A DNA stretch of 32,502 nucleotides, from positions 31,323 through 63,824 of the forward strand of contig NZ_KQ948881.1 of the NCBI RefSeq assembly GCF_001514215.1. The letters run 5' to 3'. This document shows positions 20,834-30,600 of this stretch, one piece after another. The translations under genes were made by a program, and so were the position numbers. Below the pieces are notes generated by a model, which was given only the letters and a program-made list of their open reading frames with translations, was not told where the DNA came from and ran no database searches. This stretch comes from Streptomyces bungoensis (GTDB lineage: Bacteria; Actinomycetota; Actinomycetes; Streptomycetales; Streptomycetaceae). Every line of letters begins with the position of its first letter. Position 1 is the first letter of the stretch.

Positions 20834-23623
20834 TTGACCAGTCCGCCGCCACCGTCGGGCGGCCCCCTCGTGGGCCGCACCTCCGAGGCCGCCCGCATAC
20901 GGCGGTTCGCCGGTCCCCCTGGAGAGGGCGGCCCCGTGCTGGTGGTGACCGGTGATCCGGGAATCGGCAAGAGCGCCCTCGTCGGCCGCGAGGCGGGCGC
21001 CCTGCGCGAGGCCGGGTTCCGGATACTGCGGGCGGAGGGCTGCGAGACGGAACGGGAGCTGGCCTTCGCCGGGCTCCACCAGCTGCTGCGGCCGGTGCTG
21101 ACGCAGGCGCAGATGCTGCCGGACCGGCAGCGGGACGCGCTGCTCAGCGCCTTCGGCATCACCGCCGGACCCGGCGAGCCCGACCCGCTGGTCCTCCGGG
21201 TCGCGGTGCTGACGCTGCTGTCCCACGAGGCGCGGTCGCGTCCGGTGCTGCTCGTCGTGGACGACGCCCAGTGGCTGGACGGCGATTCCCTGGACGTGCT
21301 CGCCTTCGTGGCCAGGAGGCTGGAGGGCGAGCGGATCTCGGTGCTGGGCGTGGTCCGCGGCGGCTCCGCGCCGCCCGCGTTCGCGATGGGGCGTCCGGTG
21401 CTGGAGCTGGGGCCGCTCGACGCGGACGCGGCGGGCCTGCTCCTGGACGCGCAGCCGCACCGGCCCGGCGGCCCCCTGCGGGCGCGCATCCTGCACGAGG
21501 CGGCGGGCAACCCGCTGGCGTTGATCGAGTTCGCCCGCGCCGAGGGCGGTCCGGCACCGTGGCCGGTGGAGCCGCTGCCGCTGACCGAACGGCTGGAGCA
21601 GTGCTTCACCGGCCGGCTGGACGCCCTGCCGCCGGCCACCCGGCAGGCCCTGCTGCTGGCGGCGACGGACGAGGACGCCGTGGCCGGGCTCCCGCCGCAG
21701 GTCTGGCGGCCGGCCGAGCGGGCGGGCCTGATCTGTGTCCGCGACGACACCGTACGGTTCCGGCATCCGCTGATCCGCTCCGCCGTCTACCAGGCGGCGC
21801 CGCTCACCCAGCGCCGGGCGGCGCACCGCCGGTGTGCCGCGACCCTGCGCGACGCCCCGGACCGGCGGGCCTGGCACCTGGCGGCGGGCGGCACCGGGCC
21901 GAGCGAGGCCACGGCGCGGGAGATCGAGCGCAGCGCCCGGGAGACCGGGAAGCGCGGCGGTTTCGCCTCAGCGGCGCTGGCGCTGCAGCGGGCCGCCGAC
22001 CTCAGCCCGGACCGGCACGAACGCGCCCGCAGGCTGACGCTGGCCGCACGGCTGGCCGTACCGACCGGGCAGACGGCCTGGGTCGAGGAGCTGACGGACC
22101 GGGTGCGGACGCTGTCCGAGGATCCCGTGCTGCTCGCCCTCGCCACCCTGTACCGGGGGCAGGCCCTCGCCCTCACCCCGCGCCGCGGCGCCGCCTACCC
22201 GCTGCTGACCCGCACCGCGCGGGAACTGGCGCCGCACCACCCGGGCAAGGCGCTGCAAGCTCTCGCGACCGCCGCGCTGATCTGCTACTACCAGGGGGAT
22301 GCCGGACGGCGCGACGAACTGCGCGGCGAGTTCTTCCGGCTGGGCGGGCGCATCGGCCGGCGTCCCGAGCCCGATCTCGCCTCGCTGTGGATCCGCACGG
22401 CGACCGATCCGTGCTCGGACCGGGCCGGACTGCTCGCCGGTGTGCGGCGGCTGGCGGGGATGGACGCGGCCGGGCCGGAGCTGACGGCGGCCACGGCCAC
22501 GCTGGCCTGGCTGTTGGACGAGACCGGACTGGCCATGGGCCTGTTCGACAAGGTGGGCGGGTCCGCGTCGACGCCGTCGCCGCTGCCCGAGGGGCTGCGC
22601 TGCGTCGAGGGCTGGGTGTGCCTGGACCACGGCCGGTGGGACCGGGCCGCGGCCGTCGCCGCGGCCTCCGCGCGGGCGGCGGCGGAGAGCGATCCGCCGT
22701 ACACGGCGGCGGCACCGCCGGCCCTCGACGCCGCGGTGCTCGCGCTGCGGGGCGAGACGGGCGCGGCGCGCGCCGCGGCTCTGCGGGCGCTGGACGCCGT
22801 CGCCGCGCCCGAGAACCGCTTCGTGGCGGTCCGGGCCCGGTGGGCGCTGGGGATGGCGGCCATGGCGGACGGCGATCACGCGGCCGCGTTCGACCAGTTC
22901 CGCGAGATGTTCACGGCCGGCGGCGACGAGGTCCACTATCGCGAGTCCCGGTACGGTCTGGCCGATCTGGCCGCCGCCGCCGTGCGCGTCGGACGGCACG
23001 AGGGCGCCCGCGGGATCGTGGACCGGCTCGCGGACCGGATGGCGGACGCCTCACCCCGCCAGCGGGCGCTGCTCTCGCGCGCCAGGGCGCTGCTGGCGGA
23101 CGGGGACGGGGCGGAGCGTCACTTCCGGGCCGCCCTCGACGAACCGTCCACCGGGGAAAGGCCGTTCAGCCACGCCCAGACACAGCTGGAGTACGGCGAA
23201 TGGCTGCGCCGGCGGCTGCGGTCCGGCCGGGCGCGGCCCCTGCTGACCGCCGCGCTGGAGACGTTCGTACGGCTCGGCGCCGAGCCGTGGGCCGGGCGCG
23301 CGCGGGCCGAGCTGCGGGCCGCCGGCATCCGGCAGAGCGCGGGCGTCCCGGAGCGACTGCCCGCCCTCACGCCCCAGCAGAGGCAGATCGTCCGGCTGGC
23401 CGCCCGCGGGCTGACCAACCGCGAGATCGGCGCCCGGCTCCAGCTCTCCCCGCGTACGGTCGGCTCGCACCTGTACCGGAGCTTCCCGAAGCTGGGGGTC
23501 ACCGCGCGCTCCCAGCTCCGGGACGTCATCGACGGGCGCCCGGCCGTGGCCGGGAGGTTCGCCCTGGTCGAGGGGGGCAGCGGGGAGGAGAGCGGCAGCG
23601 CCCCGCAGCAGCATTCCGCCTGA
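20834..23623 (+). CDS. LAL-family (large ATP-binding LuxR) transcriptional regulator
   Basis: 929 residues, the usual LAL size. N-terminal AAA/STAND ATPase with Walker A GDPGIGKS (40-47) and Walker B LLVVDDAQWLD (139-149). A long helical, TPR-like middle (about 300-840) and a C-terminal LuxR helix-turn-helix (845-900: LTPQQRQIVRLAARGLTNRE, then IGARLQLSPRTVGSHLYRSF) complete it. LAL proteins (PikD and similar) are pathway-specific activators of macrolide and polyene clusters. The TTG start at 20834 is preceded by AGGGAGG at five bases; no better start is in frame. It is transcribed alone, convergent with the 3-ketoreductase gene. No TTA codon was seen by eye, so direct bldA dependence is not indicated. 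Probable targets are the promoters carrying the TCCCTAG motif, including its own. Confidence 0.95.
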   Translation: MTSPPPPSGGPLVGRTSEAARIRRFAGPPGEGGPVLVVTGDPGIGKSALVGREAGALREAGFRILRAEGCETERELAFAGLHQLLRPVLTQAQMLPDRQRDALLSAFGITAGPGEPDPLVLRVAVLTLLSHEARSRPVLLVVDDAQWLDGDSLDVLAFVARRLEGERISVLGVVRGGSAPPAFAMGRPVLELGPLDADAAGLLLDAQPHRPGGPLRARILHEAAGNPLALIEFARAEGGPAPWPVEPLPLTERLEQCFTGRLDALPPATRQALLLAATDEDAVAGLPPQVWRPAERAGLICVRDDTVRFRHPLIRSAVYQAAPLTQRRAAHRRCAATLRDAPDRRAWHLAAGGTGPSEATAREIERSARETGKRGGFASAALALQRAADLSPDRHERARRLTLAARLAVPTGQTAWVEELTDRVRTLSEDPVLLALATLYRGQALALTPRRGAAYPLLTRTARELAPHHPGKALQALATAALICYYQGDAGRRDELRGEFFRLGGRIGRRPEPDLASLWIRTATDPCSDRAGLLAGVRRLAGMDAAGPELTAATATLAWLLDETGLAMGLFDKVGGSASTPSPLPEGLRCVEGWVCLDHGRWDRAAAVAAASARAAAESDPPYTAAAPPALDAAVLALRGETGAARAAALRALDAVAAPENRFVAVRARWALGMAAMADGDHAAAFDQFREMFTAGGDEVHYRESRYGLADLAAAAVRVGRHEGARGIVDRLADRMADASPRQRALLSRARALLADGDGAERHFRAALDEPSTGERPFSHAQTQLEYGEWLRRRLRSGRARPLLTAALETFVRLGAEPWAGRARAELRAAGIRQSAGVPERLPALTPQQRQIVRLAARGLTNREIGARLQLSPRTVGSHLYRSFPKLGVTARSQLRDVIDGRPAVAGRFALVEGGSGEESGSAPQQHSA

Positions 23624-23650
23624 CCGGCGCCGCCGCGACGGCCCGGTCAG
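23620..23650. terminator. Convergent hairpin overlapping both stop codons
   Basis: CTGACCGG (23620-23627) pairs with CCGGTCAG (23643-23650) around a 15-base loop. The TGA of the LAL gene and the TGA of the opposing 3-ketoreductase gene lie inside the two arms. It is short for a terminator but is the only structure in the 23-base gap. Confidence 0.5.
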
Positions 23651-24654
23651 CGGGCCGCTCGGCGGCTTCCTCCCGCGGGGTGCGCGGCCGCCGCGTCGCG
23701 CACCGCGTCCACCAGCTCCGCCTGCCGCAGGATGTCCTCCCCGGGTCCGGCGAAGTCGCCCCCGTCGAGCACCGTGCGGGCGAACGCCGCGACCAGGGAG
23801 GCGAACTGGTGCCCGGCGGGGAGGGTCCGTTCCTCCACGACGTCCTGGCGCGCCAGGCGCAGGACGGGCCGCAGGCCCGGCGGTGCCGTGAACGCCCGGT
23901 CGAGGCTGATGCTCCCCTCGCTGCCCCAGAGAGTGCAGCCGCACCGGTACGACCGGTCGAAGCCGAACGTCAACTGCCCGGTCCGCCCGGCCGGATCGGC
24001 GACGAGCGCCGCCCCGGCCACGTCCACCCCGGTGCCGGAGTCGATCCGCAGCACCGCCCCGCGGACCTCGACGCGCGGCCCCAGGTACAGGGTGGCCGCG
24101 CGCAGCGTGTACACGCCCGCGTCGAGCAGCGCGCCGCCGCCCAGTGCCGGGTCGTTGCGGATGTCGCCTGCGGGCAGCGGCGGGAAGGCGAACTCGGCGG
24201 TGAGGTGCCGGGGTTCGCCGATGGCTCCCGCCTCGACGAGGGAGCGTACGGCGTCGTGCTGACCGTGGTGGAGGAACGCGAAGTTCTCCATCAGCAGCAG
24301 GCCGGCCTGCCGGGCGGCGGCGACCAGTTCCGCCGCCTGCGCCCGGTCGGCGACGGCCGGTTTCTCGGTCAGGACGTGCTTGCCCGCCGCCAGCGCGCGG
24401 GCCACCCACTCGGCGTGCAGGGCGGGCGGCAGGGGCAGGTACACGGCGTCGATGTCGTCGCGGGCCAGCAGTGCGGCGTAGCCGGTGACCGCCTCGCAGC
24501 CGAACCGCGCGGCGACGGCCTCGGCCTTGTCCCGGCTGCGGCTGGCCACGGCCACCAGCCGCACCGACGGCTCGGCCGCCAGCGCGGGCATGGTGGTGCG
24601 CTGGGCGATGGCGGCGCAGCCGACCACTCCGACGTTCAGCACCCGGTCCGACAC
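23647..24654 (-). CDS. NDP-hexose 3-ketoreductase (Gfo/Idh/MocA family)
   Basis: 335 residues from GTG 24654. N-terminal NAD(P) motif VGVVGCAAIA (8-17), LTEKP (95-99, Lys98) and LLDAGVYTLRAA (177-188, Tyr182) give the Lys/Tyr pair used by sugar 3-ketoreductases such as KijD10. Segments LLLMENFAFLHH (119-130), FPPLPAGDIR and LGGGALLDAGVY follow the pattern of that group closely. It reduces the 3-keto group of an NDP-4-keto-2,6-dideoxyhexose after 2,3-dehydration, an early step to 2,6-dideoxy sugars. GTG 24654 is preferred for its GGAGGAG site; an in-frame GTG at 24702 overlaps the PKS stop (GTGA) and would add 16 residues. It follows the PKS directly, probably in one transcript. No other deoxysugar genes or GT1 glycosyltransferase are in this window, so they should lie elsewhere in the cluster. 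Confidence 0.9.
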   Translation of the reverse strand: MSDRVLNVGVVGCAAIAQRTTMPALAAEPSVRLVAVASRSRDKAEAVAARFGCEAVTGYAALLARDDIDAVYLPLPPALHAEWVARALAAGKHVLTEKPAVADRAQAAELVAAARQAGLLLMENFAFLHHGQHDAVRSLVEAGAIGEPRHLTAEFAFPPLPAGDIRNDPALGGGALLDAGVYTLRAATLYLGPRVEVRGAVLRIDSGTGVDVAGAALVADPAGRTGQLTFGFDRSYRCGCTLWGSEGSISLDRAFTAPPGLRPVLRLARQDVVEERTLPAGHQFASLVAAFARTVLDGGDFAGPGEDILRQAELVDAVRDAAAAHPAGGSRRAAR

Positions 24655-24698
24655 GGTCTCGCTCTCCTCCGCTTGGTGGTTGTGGACGCGGCGGCCGG

Positions 24699-27600
24699 TC
24701 ACGCCGACCCGAACTGCTGGTCGATGAAGTCGAACAGGTCGTCGTCGGTGGCCGTCTCCAGGTGTTCCTCGACCGCCACGGCCGTGTCCGGCCGCTCCCC
24801 GGTGCCGCCGGTCGGGGCCGTTGCGTCGAGGCGGGTCAGCAGCCCGCGCAGCCGGCCGGTCAGTGCGGAGCGGACCGGCTCGTCCCCGGCGATCTCGTCG
24901 AGCACGCTCTCCAGCCGTTCCAGCCCGGCCAGGACCGGTTGCAGGGACGCGGCGGCTCCCGGTGCGGTCTCCGCCCGCAGGTGCCCGGCCAGGCCGATGG
25001 GCGTCGGGTAGTCGAACAGCAGGGTGGCGGGCAGCCGCAGCCCGGTGGCGGTGCTGAGCCGGTTGCGCAGTTCCACGGCGGTCAGCGAGTCGAAACCCAT
25101 CTCCAGGAAGCCGCGTTCGGGGTCCACGGCGTCGGAGTCGGCGTAGCCGAGCACCGCCGCCGCGTGGTCGCGGACGACGTCCACCAGGGCCGCCAGACGG
25201 GCCTCGGGGTCGAGGCTCGCGAGCCTGTCACGCAGACGCCCGTGGGAGGCGGTGGCGTCGCCGGCGGGGCGGCGGCCGGGGGCGGGCCGGACGAGGGACC
25301 GCAGCAGGGGCGGGACCTCTCCGTCCGGGGTTCGCAGCGCGGCCGTGTCGAACCGGGCCGGGACCAGCACCGTCCGGCCGGCGGCGACGGCGGCGTCGAA
25401 CAGGTCGAGAGCCTGTTCGGACGGCATCGGCACGACTCCGCCCCGCGCCATGCGCAGCAGGTCGGCCTCGTCCAGCTTGCCGGTCATCGCCGACCGCTGC
25501 TCCCACAGGCCCCAGGCCAGCGACTGGGCGGGCAGGCCCTCGGCCCGCCGCTGCCGGGCGAAGGCGTCCAGGAAGGCGTTGGCGGCCGCGTAGTTGCCCT
25601 GTCCCGAGCCGCCGAAGATGCCGGCCAGCGACGAGTACAGCACGAAGGCGCGCAGTTCCACGTCCCGGGTCAGCTCGTGCAGGTGCAGGGCGGTGTCGAC
25701 CTTGGCGGCGAGTACGGTGTCGAGGCGTTCCGGGGTGAGGGAGCCGATGACGCCGTCGTCCAGGACGCCCGCCGTGTGCACCACGGCGGTCAGGGGATGC
25801 GCGGCGGGAACCTCGGCGAGCAGGGCGGCCAGCGCCTGCCGGTCGGAGGTGTCGCAGGCGACCAGTTCGGCGCGGGCGCCGAGCGCGGTCAGCTCCTCGA
25901 CGAGGTCCCGGGCGCCCGGCGCGTCCGGGCCGCGCCGGGCGGCGAGCAGCAGGTGACGGGCACCGTGCCGGGTGACGAGGTGCCGGGCGATCAGGCCGCC
26001 CAGCGCACCCGTGGCACCGGTGACCAGTACGGTGCCGTCCGGGTCGAGCAGGGGCCCCGTGGTGCCGTCCACGGTGTGCGGCAGGCGCATCCTGACCAGT
26101 CGCGGCACCCGCAGCTCGGCCTTGCGCAGCGCCAGTTGGGGTTCGCCGTGGCCGAGCGCGGCGGGCAGTGCCCGGTACGACTCCTCGGTGGCGTCCCAGT
26201 CGAGCAGCACGAACCGGCCCGGGTTCTCGGACTGCGCGGTGCGCACCAGGCCCCATACGGCCGCGGCCGCCGGGTCGGGCACCCGGTCGCCGTCGTGCAC
26301 GCTCATGGCGTGCCGGGTGACCAGCACCAGCGGGGTGGCGTCGAACGTGTCCTCGGCGAGCCAGTCCTGCAGCAGCCGCAGCACGTTCCCGGTCGCGCGG
26401 CGCACCGCACCGGCCGGGTCGCACTCGTCCGGGTGCCCGGCCCCGTCGTTCCGGAGGCCGGGTACGACGGCCAGCACCGTGCGGGGTGCGGGCAGTTCGC
26501 CAGTGGCGACGGCGCGGGCGAGGGCGGCCGGGTCGCGGTAGTGGGCGGCGGCCGGTCCGGCGGCGGCCAGGGCGGCGCCGAGGGCGGGGTCGGCGTCGCC
26601 GTTCAGGACGGCCCAGCCGTTCAGGACGGCCCAGCCGCCCAGGGCGGCGCGGGCCGCTGCCGGGGCCGGGGTGACCCACTCCAGCTCGTACAGGTGGCGG
26701 GCGGCGGCGCGCCGGTCCTCGAGGCGGCCGGCGTCGGGCAGCGGCCGCAGCGTCAGGCCGGCCACCGCGGCGACGGGCCGCCCGGACGGATCGGTGATCC
26801 GCAGGGTCACCGCGTCGGGCCCGGCCGGACGCAGGTGCACCCGCAGGGCGGCGGCTCCGGGGGTGTGCAGGTGCACGCCCGTCCAGCTGAAGGGCATGAC
26901 GGCGGTCCCGGCCGCGCCGGTGAGGCCGACGGTCTGCAGCGCGGCGTCCAGCAGCGCCGGGTGGAGCCAGTAACGGGCGGCGTCGGCGGCCACCTCGGTG
27001 GGCGGCTCGATCTCGGCGTACACGTCCCCGCCGAGCTTCCACGCGGCGGTCAGGCCCTGGAACGCGGGGCCGTAGGCGAAGCCACCCGCGGCGAAGCGGT
27101 CGTACAGACCGTCCAGGGTGACCGGTTCGGCCCCCTGCGGCGGCCACGCCTCGACCGGGACGTCGTCGGCCGGTGCGGTGGCCGGGGTGAGCCGGCCGAC
27201 GGCGTGCCGGGTCCAGGGCTCGTCGTCCTCGGCCTGGTCCGGACGGGAGTGCACCGTGACCTCGCGCACGCCCTCCGCACCCGGTTCTCCGACGGTGACC
27301 TGGAGGTGGACGGCGCCCTGCTCCGGCAGGACGAGGGGTGCCTCCAGGGTGAGTTCGTCGACGGTCCGGGCGCCGACCCGGTCGGCGGCCAGCAGGGCCA
27401 GTTCCAGGAAGGCGGTGCCGGGCATGAGGGCCGTACCGGACACCGCGTGGTCGGCGAGCCAGGGGTGGCCGCCGAGCGACAGCCGCCCGGTGAGCAGGTA
27501 GCCGGCACCGCCGGCGAGTGCCGTGCCCGCGGCGAGCAGCGGGTGGTCGCCGGCCGCGAGTCCGGCCGCGGCGAGGTCGGGTGCGGCCGGTTCCGCGTCG

Positions 27601-30600
27601 AGCCAGTAGCGGGCCCGCTGGAAGGCGTACGTCGGCAGCTCGACCCGGCGCGCCGGGCGGCCGGCGAAGTAGGCGGCCCAGTCGGGGCCGGCGCCGTGCA
27701 CGTGCAGGGCGGCCAGTGCGGTGACGACGGACGTCCGCTCGGAGCGGTCGCGGCGCAGCAGCGGGGTGACGACCGCGGCCCCCGGGTCGGTGAGGCAGTC
27801 GCGGGTCATGGCGGTGAGCACCCCGTCGGGGCCGAGTTCGACGTACGCGGTCACGTCCTGGCGTTCCAGGGTGGCGAGGACGTCGGCGAAGCGCACCGTG
27901 TCCCGTACGTGCCGCACCCAGTAGCCGGCGTCCTCCAGTTCACCGGGGCCGGCGAGGGCCCCGGTGAGGTCGCAGACGAGGGGTATCGCCGGGGCCGCGT
28001 AGGCGATGTCCCGGGCGACGGCGGCGAACGGGGCCTGCACCGGTTCCATGCGCGGCGAGTGGAAGGCGTGCGACACGGTCAGCCGCTTGGTGCGCAGCCC
28101 TGCCCCCCGCCACGCCTCGGCCAGTTCCTGCACCGCCTCCTCGTCACCGGAGACGACCACGGACGCCGGGCCGTTCACGGCCGCGACGGCCACCCGGTCC
28201 TCGTACGTGCGCAGGGCTTCGGCGACGTCCGCCTCGCCCGCCTGGACGGACAGCATCGCCCCGCCGTCCGGCAGGCGCTGCATCAGCCGGCCGCGGGCGG
28301 CGACCAGGCGGCAGGCGTCGGCGAGGCCGAACACCCCGGCCACGTGGGCGGCGGCGAGCTCGCCGACGGAGTGGCCGGCGACGGCGTCGGGGCGCAGCCC
28401 CCAGTGCTCCAGCAGCCGGAACTGGGCGACTTCCAGGGCGAACAGGCCGGCCTGGGTGTAGTCGGTGCGGTTCAGCAGCGCGGCGTCCGAGGTGCCGGCG
28501 GGGGCGAACAGCACGTCCTTCAGAGGCCGTTCCAGTTCCCGGTCCAGTTCGGCGCAGACCGCGTCGAGCGCGTCGGCGAACACCGGGTGGGCGTCGTAAA
28601 GTTCGCGGCCCATGCCGGGGCGCTGGCTGCCCTGGCCGCTGAAGAGGAACGCGGTGCGGCCGGTCCGGCGCCGCACCCCGCGCAGCAGTCCGGCGGCCTC
28701 CCGGCCGTCGGCCAGCGCCCGTACGCCGGCCACCAGTTCGTCCCGGTCGCTGCCGACGACGGCGGCCCGGTGATCGAACGCGGTCCGGCCCAGGGCCAGG
28801 GCATGGGCGACGTCGGCCGGGGCCGCGTCGTCCTGCCGCCCGGGGTCCTCCAGCCGGTCCAGCAGGCGGGCGGCCTGGGCGCGCAGCGCGTCGGCGGTCC
28901 GGCCGGAGAGCACCCAGGGGACAACGTCGGCGGCGGCCTGCGGTGGTGAGGCCACCGCCCGGGTCCCGGCGACGACCGCCGAGGCGGGCGTCCGCGTGCC
29001 GGGGTCGTCGGCGCCGGTGTCCTCCGGGTCCCCGGCGGGCGGCTCCTGGAGGATGACGTGGGCGTTCGTTCCGCTGATGCCGAACGCCGACACACCGGCG
29101 CGGCGCGGCCGGCCGGCACGCGGCCACGCGGTGGGCTCCGTCAGCAGCGACACCGCCCCCTCGGTCCAGTCGATCCGCGTCGACGGCCGGTCGGCGTGCA
29201 GCGTGCGCGGCAGCAGCCCGTGCCGCATCGCCAGGACCATCTTGATGACACCGCCGACGCCGGCGGCGGCCTGCGTGTGCCCGATGTTGGACTTGAGGGC
29301 GCCGAGCAGCAGCGGCCGGTCCGCGGGCCGGTCCTGCCCGTACGTCGCCATGAGGGCCTGCGCCTCGATGGGATCGCCCAGCCGGGTGCCGGTGCCGTGC
29401 GCCTCGACGGCGTCCACGTCGGCCGGGGACAGCCGGGCGGCGTCCAGCGCCTGCCGGATGACCCGCTGCTGCGCGGGACCGCTCGGCGCGGTGAGGCCGT
29501 TGCTGGCGCCGTCCTGGTTGACCGCGGAACCGGCGAGCACCGCGAGGACCGGGTGGCCGTTGCGGCGGGCGTCGGACAGCCGTTCCAGGAGCAGCATGCC
29601 GACGCCCTCGGCCCAGCCGGCGCCGTCGGCGTCGTCGGAGAACGCCTTGCAGCGGCCGTCCGCGGACAGGGCCCGCTGCCTGCTGAACTCGATGAACGTG
29701 TCCAGTGAGGAGATGACCGTGACGCCGCCGGCCAGCGCCATGGTGCACTCCCCGGTGCGCAGCGCCTGGGCGGCCATGTGCAGGGCGACCAGGGACGAGG
29801 AGCAGGCCGTGTCGACGGTGACGGCCGGGCCCTCCAGTCCGAAGGTGTAGGAGATGCGCCCGGACGCCACGCTGCCGGCGCTGCCGGTGGCCAGGTAGCC
29901 CTCGAAGTCCTTGGGCGCCTGCTGCACCCGGGAGCCGTAGTCGTGGTAGTTGGAGCCGACGAACACCCCGGTGCGGCTGCCGCGCAGCACGGCCGGGTCG
30001 AGGCCGGCCCGCTCGAACGCCTCCCACGACGTCTCCAGCAGCAGCCGCTGCTGGGGGTCGACGGCCAGCGCCTCGCGCGGGCTCATGCCGAAGAACTCCG
30101 GGTCGAAGTGGTGGGCGTCGTACAGGAATCCGCCGCCGCGGGCGTAGAAGGTGCCCGGCCGGTCGGGGTCGGGGTCGTAGCCGCCCGTCAGGTCCCAGCC
30201 GCGGTCCTGCGGGAAGGCCGACACCGCGTCGCCGCCCCGCACCAGCAGTCGCCACAGCTCCTCGGGGCTGCTCGCGCCACCCGGGTACCGGCAGCTCATG
30301 GCGACGATCACCACCGGGTCGTCGTCGGTCGCCGCCGGGCCGGCCCCGGCCGTCGGAGCGGGCTCCGCGGCCGCGGGCGCCGCGCCGAACAGGTCCTGGT
30401 GGAGTCGGCCGGCGAGCGCGGTGGCCGTGGGATGGTCGAAGACGAGCGTCACCGGCAGCCGCAGACCGGTCGCCTCGGCGATGGTGTTGCGCAGCGCCAC
30501 CGCGGTGAGCGAGTCGAAGCCGAGGTCGCGGAACGCCCGGTGCTCGTCGACCTCCTCCGGGCCGGAGTACCCGAGCGCCCCCGCGGCCAACGTGCGCACC

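Noticed and set aside
24654..24702. Start of the 3-ketoreductase at GTG 24702, overlapping the PKS stop.
   Set aside because: Possible, but GTG 24654 has GGAGGAG at good distance and starts the protein right before the Rossmann fold as in relatives; kept as the alternative.
21271..25011. Plus-strand open frame of about 1246 codons within and beyond the LAL gene.
   Set aside because: It is out of frame with the LAL gene, whose Walker and HTH motifs are unambiguous, and runs antisense through the 3-ketoreductase.
24762..28949. Very long open frame on the plus strand opposite the PKS (about 1395 codons).
   Set aside because: Composition is Gly/Val/Gln/Arg/His-rich with no domain; it is the antisense shadow of a high-GC PKS gene whose domains are clear on the minus strand.
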